64,000 nucleotides of DNA. Origin: Tupaia tana. Lineage: Eukaryota; Chordata; Mammalia; Scandentia; Tupaiidae. The stretch is from assembly GCA_026018925.1 (NCBI GenBank), contig JAKSZU010000018.1, positions 2,930,505 through 2,994,504 of the forward strand, written 5' to 3'. Shown here in pieces: positions 42,716-54,398 of this stretch. Every line of letters starts with the position of its first letter. Positions within the stretch are counted from its first letter, which is position 1. The position numbers and the translations under genes are program-made. The notes beneath the pieces are model-generated. The model made no database searches. It had not been told where the DNA came from and worked only from the letters and a program-made list of their open reading frames with translations.

Positions 42716-45700
42716 CGCGGACTTCGGTGGGAGTCGGGACCTGTGCAGGGGCTGCGGGAGCAGGGTTCGGGCAGCCCTGCTCTCCCCCTCGAGTTTCCTC
42801 CCACAGACGGCGGGACTCAGCCTGCGGTCCCCACGGGAGCGCTGCTTCCGTGCCGCGGGAGCAGGGTCTCCACGCCCACCTGGACCCCAGCCTCCGACCT
42901 GTGAGCACAGGGTTCCCCCAGATGCTCACCTGCAAAAGGGCGTTCTCCTAAGACAACCTCCCTCCCTCTCAGTGGCTCGAGGTTCATCTGCGCTGGGGCC
43001 GGGGAGCAGGAAGCACAGCTCTGGGGGAGGGATGGGGCGCTGGTGGGGACACTTCCCAGCTCCCAGTGTGGCTCCTGGACTTGAACGGGGGCACGGGGTC
43101 CCTGCCCTTCTCGGACCGTCGTCAAGGGTGACATTCATGGAAGCACCGGTGCACGGCGAGCGGGTCTTGTCACCGCTACCATTTGTCATTAATGTCCTCC
43201 GTGGGCAATGAGGTCCTCTCCTGGAGGCCAGTGGGGGTCACTCTCAGGGCAACTGGGGAAGGCTGGCCCCTGGGTGCTCCCCGCCCTCCCTGCCCCTGCC
43301 CCTGCCCGGGAGATGCAGTCCAACAAAGACCAGCTGCTCCAGGCCACGTCGGTCTGCGGCCTGTACGAGTGTGGGCGTGTCAACGGCTAGAGGCCAGCTC
43401 CCCGACCTGGTGACAGAGACCCCCGGGGATGCGGCACCCCCGCAAAGGGGCTGGTGAGCCCACGGAGACCCTGCGCGGAGCCGTCGCCCTCTCTCCCTCC
43501 CCACGCCTCCTCACTCCCTGCGCTGCTAAGACTCACACCTGAAGGAGCAGACTGCGGGGTGCTGTTCGGCAGCCGCCCCACCGCGCTCTGCCAGGGCTCG
43601 CCCGTGGCTCTACCTGCCGGGGACACCGGCTGAAGCTGAGACTCAGCGCCCGGCATCTGGGAGCCCGTTCTCGGGAGATGGCTGGTGGGTCAGCATGGCT
43701 GTGTGTCTGCCCGCTTCAGAGCTGTGTCCACGACACAAAAACCCGCCTGGACACGCGGGCGGCCGCCGCTAAGGCTGCTCCGGCCTGACGGGTCATCTGC
43801 CCACAGCGGCCATCCCTGAGAGCATGGCTTCTAGAAGAATCAGGAACAAGGGAAAGTGAGTCACCTGCAGGGGACCCCACAGAGGAGCGCGGCATGTAAC
43901 CACACCGGGCACCGGCCCAAGGCGGCCCGCACGCGGCCGGGAGACGCGCGTGCGCCGCGAGGCCCAGCGGAGGGCGGCCACAGCTGGTTTGTCTAGTGGA
44001 CCCTCCCCCGCCCTGGGCTCGCGGGCACCAGGCAGATAAGGCGTCCCCATGTGGGCTGTTTCCTCGCTATCTCGCGTCGAGGCCGCGCTAACACCGGCAG
44101 GCCTCCGAGTGATGGATGGCCTTGGGGAGCCACGACCCCAGAGCGCTCTGCAGGGCTGCCTGCTGGGCTTCAGGGCTGGCTCCCTTGGGGTAAAACGCGA
44201 GCACCCAGGCTTGCTTTCCAGGGCCTCACAGACTCACACGCACCCCTGCCCAGGCACACACATGAACACGCCACTGCCTCGACTCCACCGTCTCGAGCTT
44301 GGGTCTCGGTGAGCCCAGCTCCCGGGGACTGGCCTGAGACCTCCAGCCGCGGCCAGCTTACAGCGACCGCTTTGCAGGCCTGACGCGCTCCCACCCGAGT
44401 TCCAAACCAGCCGAGACAGCAAGGGAGCCCTTTTTGGACGACGGTGGTTGACCGCCCCGGGAAGGCCGGGTGGTCTGGTCCAGATCCCACCGTTTCCTGA
44501 GAACAGCTGACCAGTGGTTTCTCCCACCCCCCAAGCACTCCGAGGCAGTCCGAAACAGCAGAGCGATTACGAAGCCCTGCGCCAGACACTCCACCTTCCA
44601 ACCATAAACTTCCTGTGAAGCAAAGTAGAACCAGCTTCATAGGCTCGAGTTACGAAAGCGACGTGGAGGTCACACGGCCACGCCGGATAAACATCGGCCT
44701 CCAGATGCCCGCCGCCCGCCCGCCCCTCGGACACACGAAGGCCGTCTCCAGCCCCACCCTCGCCCCCAGCTGTCTCTGGAGAAATGACAAACACCGGATA
44801 GAGCCGAGGGGACCCCGGAGTCCGGATGCCCACCATCCAGGACTGTTTATGTTCGAGCCAGTCTTGGAAGAAAAATGTGAGAGCGTGTTTCCAGAACATG
44901 GAGGCCTGGCAAGGTCTGTCAGGTCACCCGGGAGGCCCGCACAATAGGGAAGGAGGGTCAGCCTGGAGCGGAAGGGGAGGGCCGCCTGCCCTGCACCCCG
45001 CCCCGTGCTGCAGAGAGGGTTGCTGTTACCCCTGCCTGGCACACCATGACCTTTGACCTCTCCCTCTGCCCACAGCGTCCTGGCGCCCAAACCCAGGCTG
45101 TAATGGCACCGAGCTCGGGGCAATGGACGTCCAAGGTGGATGTGCCAGGGCTCCTGTGAGGGTGCCGGTGGGGCCCTGCTGGTGTAGACCTCCGCTTTAG
45201 TCCAGCTCAGCGCTGCCCAGAGCGAGTGTCTCCGAAACCAAGTGCACCCTCTGCACCCCATAGTGCCGCTCGTGCCACGCTCCGTCCAGAGTCACCCACC
45301 TTTCGGCAACGGGCAACAGTAGTTCGCACGAGCCCGGGCTCCTGCAGCTGGTGTCTGGGAAGGGACAGCTGTCGCGAGGTGGCAGACACCAGGGTGGGAG
45401 AAGCAGCGGCCACCCACTGTCCACGGAGAGCCGCTAAACTCCTGTCCCAGAGTACCGGGGAGCGCCGACTGCCTTGGGAACCAGCAGCAGCGGCCCGCGT
45501 TTCCCGGAGACTGGCCTCAGGGACCTCTGACCTGCTTCGAGCAGCCCTGCCTCTTCCCCAGCTGTGTGGCTCCAGACAGAGGTCTAGTTTCTCCAAGCAA
45601 GACGGAGAGGATAGGGCTACTTCACTCCTCCAGAGGAGCCGAGAAAATTCAGTTAGGTCCGCACGGAAGATTCCGACGGCCTGCTCCTGGCTCGGAAGCC

Positions 45701-45994
45701 TGGAGACGGGTGAACGGTGACAGCCATCACAGGAGCCGTGTCTCCGGCCCGTGGGAGCCCGCGCTCTGCACAGTGCTCGGGGCCAGCTCCTGGAGGTGCC
45801 CGCCCTCCTGCTCTCCTGTCACCACCCGCAGGGCCGGGGCACCCCAGGGGAGCAGCCAAAGGTGCCGTGCAGGTCACAGCCACGTCGTCACAACCCCTGG
45901 GCTGCCGCTCTGTCATGTGGGCACACCCAGCTACAAGGGCGACCGGGAATGGAGACTCTATCTGGGAAGTCGTTCCCGTCGCCTGACATTGGGG
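42716..45994. other. 3.3 kb GC-rich DNA, no gene recognised
   Basis: CpG-rich, especially 43740-44000 (GGCGGCCGCCGC, GCACGCGGCCGGGAGACGCG). No exon or repeat family was recognised. Confidence 0.35.
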
Positions 45995-46135
45995 GCACCG
46001 TCCCCACACAGAGGGAAGGAGGCGGGTAGTGAGGGAGGTGGGCAGTCTTGTCCACTCCCTCCGAGAGGAGTCTTGCCATGCCCGTTTTATAAATGGCAAG
46101 GCTGAGGGGTGAAGGAGATTCCTCTGCGGGCAAGG
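45995..46135 (+). mobile_element. MIR SINE fragment (tentative)
   Basis: ATGCCCGTTTTATAAATGGC then AAGGCTGAGGGGTGAAGGAG resembles the MIR block CCATTTTACAGATGAGGAAA followed by CTGAGGC. Diverged. Confidence 0.5.
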
Positions 46136-47154
46136 TCTCTTAAAGACCCCAGCCTCACCTACTGGGCTACACCACCCCTACACAGGGGCCAGAGGGTGCT
46201 GTTTCCTCGGACCGAGTCGTGGAATTTCACCGAGGGCGCAGGTGAGCCGAAGACGCCCATGTGTCAGCCCGGCCTCCCGGAGACGTGGGTGCAGCTGCCA
46301 GGCCGGGCGGAGTTCTCAGGAATGCAGCTACTGAGTGGGAGGCTGCCGGGAGCTCTCTCCCCAGGCGGCGCTCATTTTTTTCACCTTCTTCAGGGATTAA
46401 GATAGCAGGGAAGGGGTGCCCAAGCTGCACTCCCCCAGCTCCAGCTGGCCTGCTTCTCCCCCGGGCTCCCTGCTCAGCAGAGCCCTGGCTGGGACGTGGG
46501 GGCCACCAGCTCCCAGAGCCCTGGTCACAGCCACGGGGCCAGAGGGCAGCCAATGGGCTGGCGGGGGAGGCCGGGGCAGACACCCTGAGCTCACTCCTCG
46601 CGCCAACAAGCATCCCGCCCAGCACACACCAGCCGGCGCCCACATCGCTGACCCACGCCCACTGCGACAGCCCAAAGCCTCAGGTGCCATTGCTGCACGT
46701 CCCAGGGAAGACGCCAAGCCACGGGCCTGAACTCACCTGGTGGTAATTCTGGCGAGGCTCTAACCCGGGTCGCGGGCCCCTGGATCCCAGCACAGTCCTC
46801 TAGTCCAGCAGAGGTCAGCATCGACGCAGCTGAGGCCCTCCCCCACGAGTGCCCTCTCAGGACCCTCCCACAGCCCTCCAGAAGCTCGGACAGGCCTCGG
46901 AGCCCAGGAGGTCCAGACACAAGAACACCGCCACCCGTGGTGCTGGGCGCAGACCGCCTGTGCGAGTCTGGGCTCTGCCTCCCCAGCGAGGCCTCCTTGC
47001 TGCCACCTCACCCTCCGGCATGGGGCGGAGAGCTGGTTGTAGGGGCCGCTCTCCCAGGTGGCAGCGGCTGGCGTCGCTTCTTCCTTTGTGCTGTTTTTCT
47101 TCACATTTCTAATTAGATCATAACTTTTACAATAAAGTGAAGAACATAGAGATA
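46136..47154. other. GC-rich unique DNA, no gene recognised
   Basis: No repeat or exon recognised. The last 60 bases are AT-rich. Confidence 0.35.
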
Positions 47155-47208
47155 TGGGGGCCCTCTCTGTCTCTCTCTAGCAAGTGCACACCCCTCTGAC
47201 AATTAAAA
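47155..47208 (+). mobile_element. tRNA-derived SINE, 3' tail fragment
   Basis: TCTCTGTCTCTCTCTAGCAA, then GTGCACACCCCTCTGAC and an A-rich end, matches only the CT-rich segment and tail of the family. Confidence 0.55.
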
Positions 47209-47884
47209 CACAGAAATGGCGCAGAAACGACTTCCCCCAGAAAAGCCAGCCTTGCACGCAGCGGCAGGGGTGCTCAGGGCTTCCTTCCTCCCAGGACTCT
47301 GCCTGCTCAGACACCTGTGGCCTGTCAGGTGACACATGTCACCCGTGTCCATCAGCAGCCCTAGGCCACACTGCCCAGCTCTCACAGCCTGTCCCGGCAA
47401 GGCCCTCTGGGACAGCCCTCCCTTCTTGGTGGTCAGGACGGAGCCACAGTTGGGAGCTCACTTTTCTTACTCTGATGTGTTCTAATCGGCATTTGCGTGC
47501 AGCCCAGGGAGAGAGGAACCCCAACTCGGTGTGCCTGCCTGTCACTCAGCTGCGTGGACCTGGGACCAACCCAGAGACACCTCCCAGCCTGGGTGCTCCA
47601 GGGCAGCAGCTCTGAGCTCTGTTGACAGCAGCCATCAGGTGCCAACTGTCACTCCACACCTCCTGACCTCACGGTCCCCACCACACGTCTGACACTCTCA
47701 GTCCCCACCTTCAGCCCATCAGATCCTCAGAAAGAAGGTACCAGTTGTCCCCTCTTGTGAGTCAGGTGGGTCACCAGGTAGCTGTTAGGGCAGAGGGTAA
47801 TACTGAGGCCTTTAAGAGCAGACAGGAGACGGGTGACAGCTTCTCCCAGAGCTGAGACATGCTGCCCTGGGGACAGTGACCATA
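47209..47884. other. Unique DNA, no gene recognised
   Basis: No repeat or exon was identified. Confidence 0.35.
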
Positions 47885-48365
47885 TTCCTAGGATCGCACC
47901 CAGCACACATGCACCCAGGATGCATGCATCCAGCACATACACACCCAGCATGTGTGCAGGCACACACCCAGCAGATATGCACTCATCATGTATGCATGCA
48001 TACATGCACCCAGCACACATGCACCCAGGGTGCATGCATCCAGCACACACACACACCCAGCATGCATGCAGGCACACACCCAGCAGATATGCACTCATCA
48101 TACATGCATGCACACACGCACCCAGCATGCACACGTGCATGCAAGCACACACCCAGAACACACACACTCAGCACACATGCACCCAGCACGCATGCATCCA
48201 GCACACACACACCCAGCACACATGCACACACACACACACAGCATGCATGCACGCACACATGCACCCAGCACACACACACACAGCATGCATGCATGCACAC
48301 ATGCACACACCCAGCGTGCACACACACATGACCCAGCACACACGCACCCAGCACGCATGCACGAG
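47885..48365. repeat. CA-rich minisatellite with ~111-bp higher-order repeat
   Basis: Built from short modules such as CACCCAGCACACATGCA, ATGCATGCATCCAGCAC and GCAGATATGCACTCATCA. The composite containing GGCACACACCCAGCAGATAT occurs at about 47959 and 48070, giving a ~111-bp higher-order period in the first half. The second half is a looser mixture of CACCCAGCA and (CA)n. Palindromic ATGCATGCAT modules recur. Confidence 0.92.
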
Positions 48366-50939
48366 AGCACTCAGGTGGGACCGACTGTCGGAGTGAGGAG
48401 CTGGAGCCCGCCACACCTCAGAGGCTGGTAACAAGGAATGAGCTCTGGCGGCCAATGGACGAGCTTCATTTTCACAGTTAAAGCATTTATTTTAATGTTT
48501 ATTAGGGAAAATGCAGAACCGAAGTAGCAAGCCTATCATTTTTAGGAAATATGACTATTAGGGTTTCTTTTCACGTGTAAGTGTCTTCTACAGCAAATTC
48601 ACTTAAGGAAAAAGGTCAGGGAAGGAGAATGGAGGGATGGCACCGCGGCATGAGCTAGTCGGTGCCCGCCGCCCCCAGCCACCGTGCCCACACCACTATG
48701 CTTCTTGGCCCGGACCCTGCAGAGAGAAGCCGGCGTGTCAGACCTGCGGGCTGTGCACGGTGGCATCTCTGCCCAGGAAGCCAGGCCACCCCAAGGCTCA
48801 GCCACATGGTCCCCTGGAGGGTTCCACGTGGGCCCAGACCCAGGCTAGCAGCCAGCCACGCAGTCAACCGTAAACCCAAAACGAGCCCCTCACTTCTCTT
48901 CGGTTCTGCAGGTCCAGAGCCTGAGACCAGGGCTGTGGTCGGGGCTGCTTCCTCTTCGGGCTCCAGCAGCCGCTGCTGTCCTCGGCTCCCGGCCCCTTCT
49001 GCCTCAGAGCGACACCCAGTGGCCCGTCCATGCCTGCCGTGCTGGACAGCTAGTATCACACTGGCCACCCGGGCGACCCAGAGCCGTCTCCCTCTGCCGG
49101 CGGCTCCCACCGTCACCCCTGCAAGGTCTCTTTTGCCACACGAGGTCACAAAATCACAGGTCTCAGGTTTGAGGTCACACATTTCTGGGGGTGTTATTCC
49201 ACCAACCACAGGCTCCCCGAGCCCCCATGAGTCCCCTGCTGGTCTCAGGCTCGGCTTCTGGGGGACTCAGACCCAGGGAGAACACCCGACCCGCTCGGCC
49301 TTCCTCTGCATGCTCAGACCCCGTGGGCACCCCTGAGGAGCTCGGCCTCGCATGCTGGGAGTCACGGTGGGCCCCCAGCACCGCCCGCGCGCTCCGGCAA
49401 CCTCCAGGACGGCCAGGCAGCCTCACGGTGACCCCGACAGGCCGTCGCCCACAGGGAAGACACAACGAGCCCGCACTGGCTGTCCCCAGCCACTCAGAGC
49501 CACCCCGTCCACCACTGGGGTCCCCACGCCCCTGACGGCCACGTCCATATTTAGGCCAGAGTAGATAGCAAGCCCCACCGAGGAGCTGAAGTCTCGGGAG
49601 ACAGGGTCACCCTGCAAGAGGGGGGCTGGATCCCTCCGCTCGCAGGCTCTGGAGTGGAGTCCGGTCGCCCAGCAGCCAGAACCCATCTCGCCACGTCCCA
49701 GCTAAGGAAACCGGCACGCACGTCACCCTTCCCAGCCCCACTCCCCGTGAGGAACAGGGCGATAAAACTTACCTACCTCCAGGGCGACCGTCACGATGTC
49801 CCCACCCCGTGTACAGCAGGCATGAGCCACGCAAGACCGAATATCCCACAGGCAGGCCCAGCCCTGGAGAGTCAGAAGCCAGAGCGGCCAGGGGCTTTGA
49901 TAGGGAATGGGTCAGACCTGAACACAGCGTGCCCCGCAGCGGCAGCCATGAGGCTCGCATGTTACCACACGGGGCGCCACCGGGTTACGGGGCCATGTTG
50001 AGAGTGAGTCCCTTGGGGGCACCCGCACCCGACAAGGCCTGTGGAAAGGCAAGTTCGATTACTGCTTGGAGGGACAGTGGCTGATCACGTGCAGGGACAG
50101 TGGCGGAAACCGAGACCACGCAGGAGGGAAGGGCAGCGTGGGGCTGGCCAGGCTGGGCTCCATCTGGCTCTGTCTGGGGGTCAGAAGCACCCACTTCAGG
50201 TTGACACCACATGCCCAGCTCGGGCCGCAGCTCCTGGCATCTGCTGGGTGGTCAGCGGGCCCCGAGAGACGAGCTTCCAGAGCCAGTGTCCCCGGGGGTC
50301 AGGCACTCTGTGTGGGGCCACTGCCGCTCTGTCGTGGGGAGGGTGGCAGGAGGGCGGATGGCCCAGATGGCAGGGCTGCCAACTGGTTCTGAGTCTCAGG
50401 AAGAGATAGGCCAGTGGGATCTGGAGCCAGAGAGGCCAGCACCCACAGCACCTGCTGTGTGACCTATTTGGGGACACAAATTCTAGAGGCCCAGCCTGGC
50501 CAAATCCCACACCCTGAGCTGCCGTGGGAAAGAACACACAGGGATGCTGTCCATGCAGCAGGGTCACATTGCCTGGTTTGGTCCCCAAGTTCGCACCCTG
50601 TCTTAGGCCTGCAAGAAGCAGGATGGGAGGTGGGAAGAGTTCCCGTGACCTTGGGTGCGCTGGAGGGAAGCAGGACAGAAGAGAATGAGGGCCTGGGACA
50701 GAGGCGTCGGGACAGAGGCGCAGTGCAGCCCTGGCTGGGACTGCGGGCCTGCCCGCACGAGAGGGCTGCCTGAAGGGCGGAAATCGACGCCCACCCCACA
50801 GCGGTCTGGAGAGCTCCGCCCGCGAATCCTCACGGTCGCCAGAGGAGCTGACCTCTCCGAGCACCAAACCCTTGCACATATTAGGTCGTCGGGAAGGTCA
50901 TAGAAAAGCCGAAAAATAGTCCTGACTTCCTGGACGACG
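48366..50939. other. Unique DNA with an AT-rich island at 48465-48610
   Basis: The AT-rich island (AAGCATTTATTTTAATG, CATTTTTAGGAAATATGAC) matches no repeat I can name. The rest is GC-rich with no gene recognised. Confidence 0.35.
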
Positions 50940-51080
50940 CAGCATCACCCCAGCTGGTCTTCACAGTGGCCCCACAGAGTAGATGCTGCGCGCCGTCCCT
51001 CGGCACAGCTGAGAAAGCCGAGGCCAGAGAGGCTAGCAGCTGCCCAAGGGCGCACAGCCGAAGTGTGGCGTGTGGGACTA
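50940..51080 (+). mobile_element. MIR SINE fragment
   Basis: Forward MIR core: GCACAGCTGAGAAAGCCGAG, GCCAGAGAGGCTAGCAGCTG, CCCAAGGGCGCACAGCCGAA, GTGTGGCGTGTGGGACT. A clear but GC-drifted match. Confidence 0.8.
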
Positions 51081-51082
51081 AA

Positions 51083-51165
51083 GCGTCAGTTTGATTTGGT
51101 ACACCAAAGAAGCTGGAGACTCAGGGACCATTTTTCATAATGAGACTTTCCATGACTTTTCGAAG
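51083..51165 (-). mobile_element. Partial inverted-repeat DNA transposon, third copy
   Basis: GTCAGTTTGATTTGGTACACC, TTTTTCATAATGAGAC and TTTCCATGACTTTTCGAAG follow the reverse complement of the 115-bp element at 8531-8645. The far inverted end is missing, and the copy abuts a MIR. Confidence 0.65.
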
Positions 51166-52283
51166 AGCAGTGCCCCTCGTCCACTGGAGCCATCACGGTC
51201 GTAACACGAGGGAACGAAGCACTAGCCATCCGGAGAAGTCCCCCGCCAGAGGCCGAATGGGAGGGCCTTCTGGAAGCAGAGCCCCAGGCCAGGCCACACC
51301 CTCTGACCTCAGGTGGCTGCAGCGGAGGGCAGGATGGATTTAACCCGGAACCAAACAGCCCATGGGACTCGTGTGTCCCTACACGGCCTCATGCTGGGGG
51401 AGGAGGAGCCCAGAAATGCAGCCTTGTGGTTTCGGCCCCCAAATGGATACGGGGTCCATGGGGGCCCTCCCACACCTGGACAAATCAGTGCCAGACGACT
51501 CCCACGTGGCACCTCCATGCCAGGGCTTCCTCACACATTGGGTGGAGCTGTTCTCCTCCAGATGGTGCCATCTGGGCCCTCCACGTGTGACTGACTTAGA
51601 GGCAGAGTCCTTGCAGGTGTGCTCAGTGAGGACAAGGTCACACTCCCGAGCAGGCCAGCTCCGCGCAGAGACTCGCGGGGGACTGACGTGGACCCAGGAC
51701 GCATGTCACGGCAGCTCTGCCTTTCCAGGGACAGATCGCCCCAGCGCCCAGCTCCACCTTCTGAGCAGCCGGCACGGCCGTCAGGCTGCGGGGAGCCCCG
51801 GCCCCACAGTCACCAAGTCCTGGGGTCCTGCCGCTTTTGCTGCCCTGCTGAGGATGGGCTGCCCGTGCCAGTCTGGGGCTGGTACCGAGCGGCCGGGTGC
51901 ACTGGGGGTGTTCATTGCTACAACCAATCGCCCTCCACGCCTCAGCGTCAGCACGACAGCTCGCGTCTCATGCATAAACCTCCCAGCATGGCTGTCCCCA
52001 GGCGGTCAGCCTTGCCACATGGCAGCTGGGAAACCCAGGCCCTCAGTCTGAGGCTCTGCTATCCGTGGGCATCTGAGCCTCGGCCTCCAGCCAGGACCTC
52101 CGTGCGAACACAACCCACTTTCTAAACTCCGCGGTGAGAAGAGGCGGCCCTCTGCTCACGCTCTGCAGTGAGGACGGGCCTCGTGGGTGCAAAGCCGGGA
52201 ATGGAGTCGCCCGCCGGGCTGCCGGCCCCGGAGGTAGTTCTGCGTCGGGGCCTGGTGAGCCGGCGGGGCACCATAAGTGTTGT
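51166..52283. other. GC-rich unique DNA, no gene recognised
   Basis: No repeat or exon was identified. Confidence 0.35.
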
Positions 52284-52313
52284 TCACTCGTTAATTAATG
52301 TAGTAACGAGTGA
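52284..52313. repeat. Perfect 10-bp inverted repeat with AT-rich loop
   Basis: TCACTCGTTA (52284-52293) and TAACGAGTGA (52304-52313) are exact reverse complements, separated by the 10-base loop ATTAATGTAG. It stands alone in GC-rich DNA. Confidence 0.85.
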
Positions 52314-52861
52314 GATTTCGGGAGCCCTCGTGACTGAGCCAGCCAGAATGAGGGTCCGGGGCAGCTCTGTGCTGAGGCGCCCCTGCACGGCCACTCCCCT
52401 CCCTGCATGTCACCACCAGGCGAGGCGCCCGGTAGGGGGCTCCGCGGAGACTTGGGGGCCAGCTCACCAGCCTCCGCCTTTCTCCGATGGAGAAGCAAGC
52501 CCAGGGTGCCAGACGCCAAGGTCACACGTGTGTCGGGGAAAGGCCCTGCTGGCTGCCTGACCCCAGGCCATGGCCTGGCGCTGGGTAGGCTGGACCCTCA
52601 TTCTCACTAATTGCTGCGACCCGGGCCTGCGGGTGTCTGTGTGGGCCGCTGTGTAAACATTTCCTTTCTGCCAGAGCAGGAGCTGAAGGGATGAGAAGGC
52701 CAAGTGACTTCACTCAGCTCCTGCTGCCCTGCCCGTCACCCGGGGCCCTGCCTGTCACATCTGGGACCCACACAGAGTGCCCACGTCATTCATCCCCACT
52801 CCCCGTGTCTCTGGAGGGCCTGCCCTGTCTGGGCACTCGTCCCTCTCCTCCCATCAAACTG
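52314..52861. other. GC-rich unique DNA, no gene recognised
   Basis: No repeat or exon was identified. Confidence 0.35.
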
Positions 52862-52975
52862 TGTTGAGAGATCGCCAAGACGAGTTCATCTGACGCCCCC
52901 ATTTAACAGAAGCACGAAAAGTCAGAGAGCTTGAGTGACTCGCCAAGGCCACACAGCTAAGTAGGACCGGTTAAA
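52862..52975 (+). mobile_element. MIR SINE fragment
   Basis: CCCATTTAACAGAAGCACGA, AAGTCAGAGAGCTTGAGTGA, CTCGCCAAGGCCACACAGCT, AAGTAGGACC. One of the best MIR copies in the window. Confidence 0.88.
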
Positions 52976-53699
52976 GTCACCGTGGGCTCCCTGCCGCCCC
53001 CTGCAGGAGGCTCCCCAGTGCGCACCGTCTCTGGGGCAGCTTCCACCCCCAGTCTCCTGAGACCCTGGCACCTGTGGGCAGCGGTGACGAGCTGTCGCAC
53101 TCGTTGACTTCCAAATCTCTTTGGACACCAGGTCCTGTCCGCACTGGTCAGAAACCCAAGGCCTGGTCTCCGTCTCCCAGTGCTGCCGGGGAGAGGCTGC
53201 CTTGGAAGGACAGAGAAGTGGCTGGCCGACTGTGCGTCAGACCAAGGACGTTTCCCCAGCGGGGCTGTTTTTTCTTTAAAAAATAAAATAAAATCCCCCA
53301 TTAAACTTCAAAAATAGGTTCAAAGAGGAATAAAGAAAGGAGCCCTCTGGGGACAGCAGAGTTCTAGGCCGCTGGGCATTGGCCGCCCTCTGGTGGACAG
53401 AGGCGGTGTGGCCCGTCAGCAAGATTTGGGTTCCAAAGGGGTTAAAGGAGCCCCTCTTCCCACCCAGCTGTCACTCCTCAGGCTCTTCCTGGTGGTCAGC
53501 GCTTCTCAGGCGCTCGGGCCGGCACACACCCTCGCCGAGCCGTCGTGGGCAGAGCACCACCTGGGCAGGCCCGAGAGCCCACACAGGTGACAGCGGACTG
53601 CCGAAACAAGCTGGTGGGCGTATGTGCTGCGCTGCCAGTCACCCGCGTGGTACAGGCAAACGGCAGTGGCTGGTGCCACGGGAGAGGCAGCAGAGCCTG
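52976..53699. other. Unique DNA with an A-rich run, no gene recognised
   Basis: An A-rich segment lies at 53270-53325 (TTTAAAAAATAAAATAAAAT) without a recognisable SINE or LINE body attached. Confidence 0.35.
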
Positions 53700-53845
53700 A
53701 GGGGTGAGGAGCCCGGAGGGAAGAGTGCCCCTGGCAGAGGGAACAGTCCGTGCAAAGCCTCGGAGCGTGGGTGCGTTTGGCTGGTTGGAGGGACAGCAAG
53801 TGTTGGTCGTGGCCGGGATGAAGGAGAAGGGAGCGGGGTGGGGAG
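53700..53845 (-). mobile_element. L2 LINE fragment
   Basis: CCTGGCAGAGGGAACAGTCC, GTGCAAAGCCTCGGAGCGTG, GGAGGGACAGCAAGTG and GGGGTGGGGAGCAGG follow the reverse complement of the L2 3' region (consensus AGAGGGAACAGCAAGTGCAA, AGGCCCTGAGGC). Confidence 0.75.
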
Positions 53846-53956
53846 CAGGCCCCCCAGCACCCCTGTGGACACCTGAGTCGGAGCGTGCTCCAGGAAACAT
53901 GCAGAGCGGCCGCCCCCCAGGCTCCTGTGCTCCGAGGCGCTCCATGAGCACCTGGG

Positions 53957-53969
53957 GGGGGGGGGGCCA
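53957..53969. repeat. Poly-G tract
   Basis: A run of about 13 G residues. It could form part of a G-quadruplex and is a likely site of length error. Confidence 0.85.
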
Positions 53970-54205
53970 GAGCCCTGGGGCCCTGAGGGCTGCAGGCGCC
54001 GCAGGAGCCCAGCAGGAACTGTCACAGGAGCTCTGGTCCCGGGGCCCTCCATGCCGCTGAACGGCGCTAAAGCCACGTCCAGCCCGGAGCTCAGAATGCG
54101 ACCTGGCTGCGACGGAGCCGTGGCAGACTCGATCCGCTGGACGAGTCCCACCAGGTGGGAGGCCCTTAACCTGACGACAAGCATCCTCCTAACAAGACAG
54201 CGACA

Positions 54206-54398
54206 GAGACCAGCAGACGGCACAGTGAGTACATCACGGGACTCCCACGTAGTTGACCGGTTCAAGTCCCAGGCTCGATGGCTTAAAACTCACTCCAGGC
54301 ACGTGTGCATGCGTGCCCAAGATCCCAAGAGGAGGATAGAGGAGAAGGAACTGTGGCACGGCCATCCCTCGGTGGGGGGTGGCTTCTCACAGGGAGAG
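54206..54398 (+). mobile_element. tRNA-derived SINE, 3' end missing
   Basis: A forward copy with GACCAGCAGACGGCACAGTG, GGTTCAAGTCCCAGGC, CGTGTGCATGCGTGCCCAAG, GAGGAGAAGGAACTGTGGC and GGCTTCTCACAGGGAGAGG. The CT-rich segment and A-tail are absent, so the copy is truncated or its tail was deleted. Confidence 0.88.

Noticed and set aside
47727-48431. Cys/His-rich frames over the CA array
   Set aside because: A dinucleotide composition artefact; frames on both strands are equally open.
50870-50925. Possible mariner end (TATTAGGTCGTCGGGAAGG)
   Set aside because: Only one end is visible with no matching inverted end or flanking TA duplication, so chance similarity is likely.
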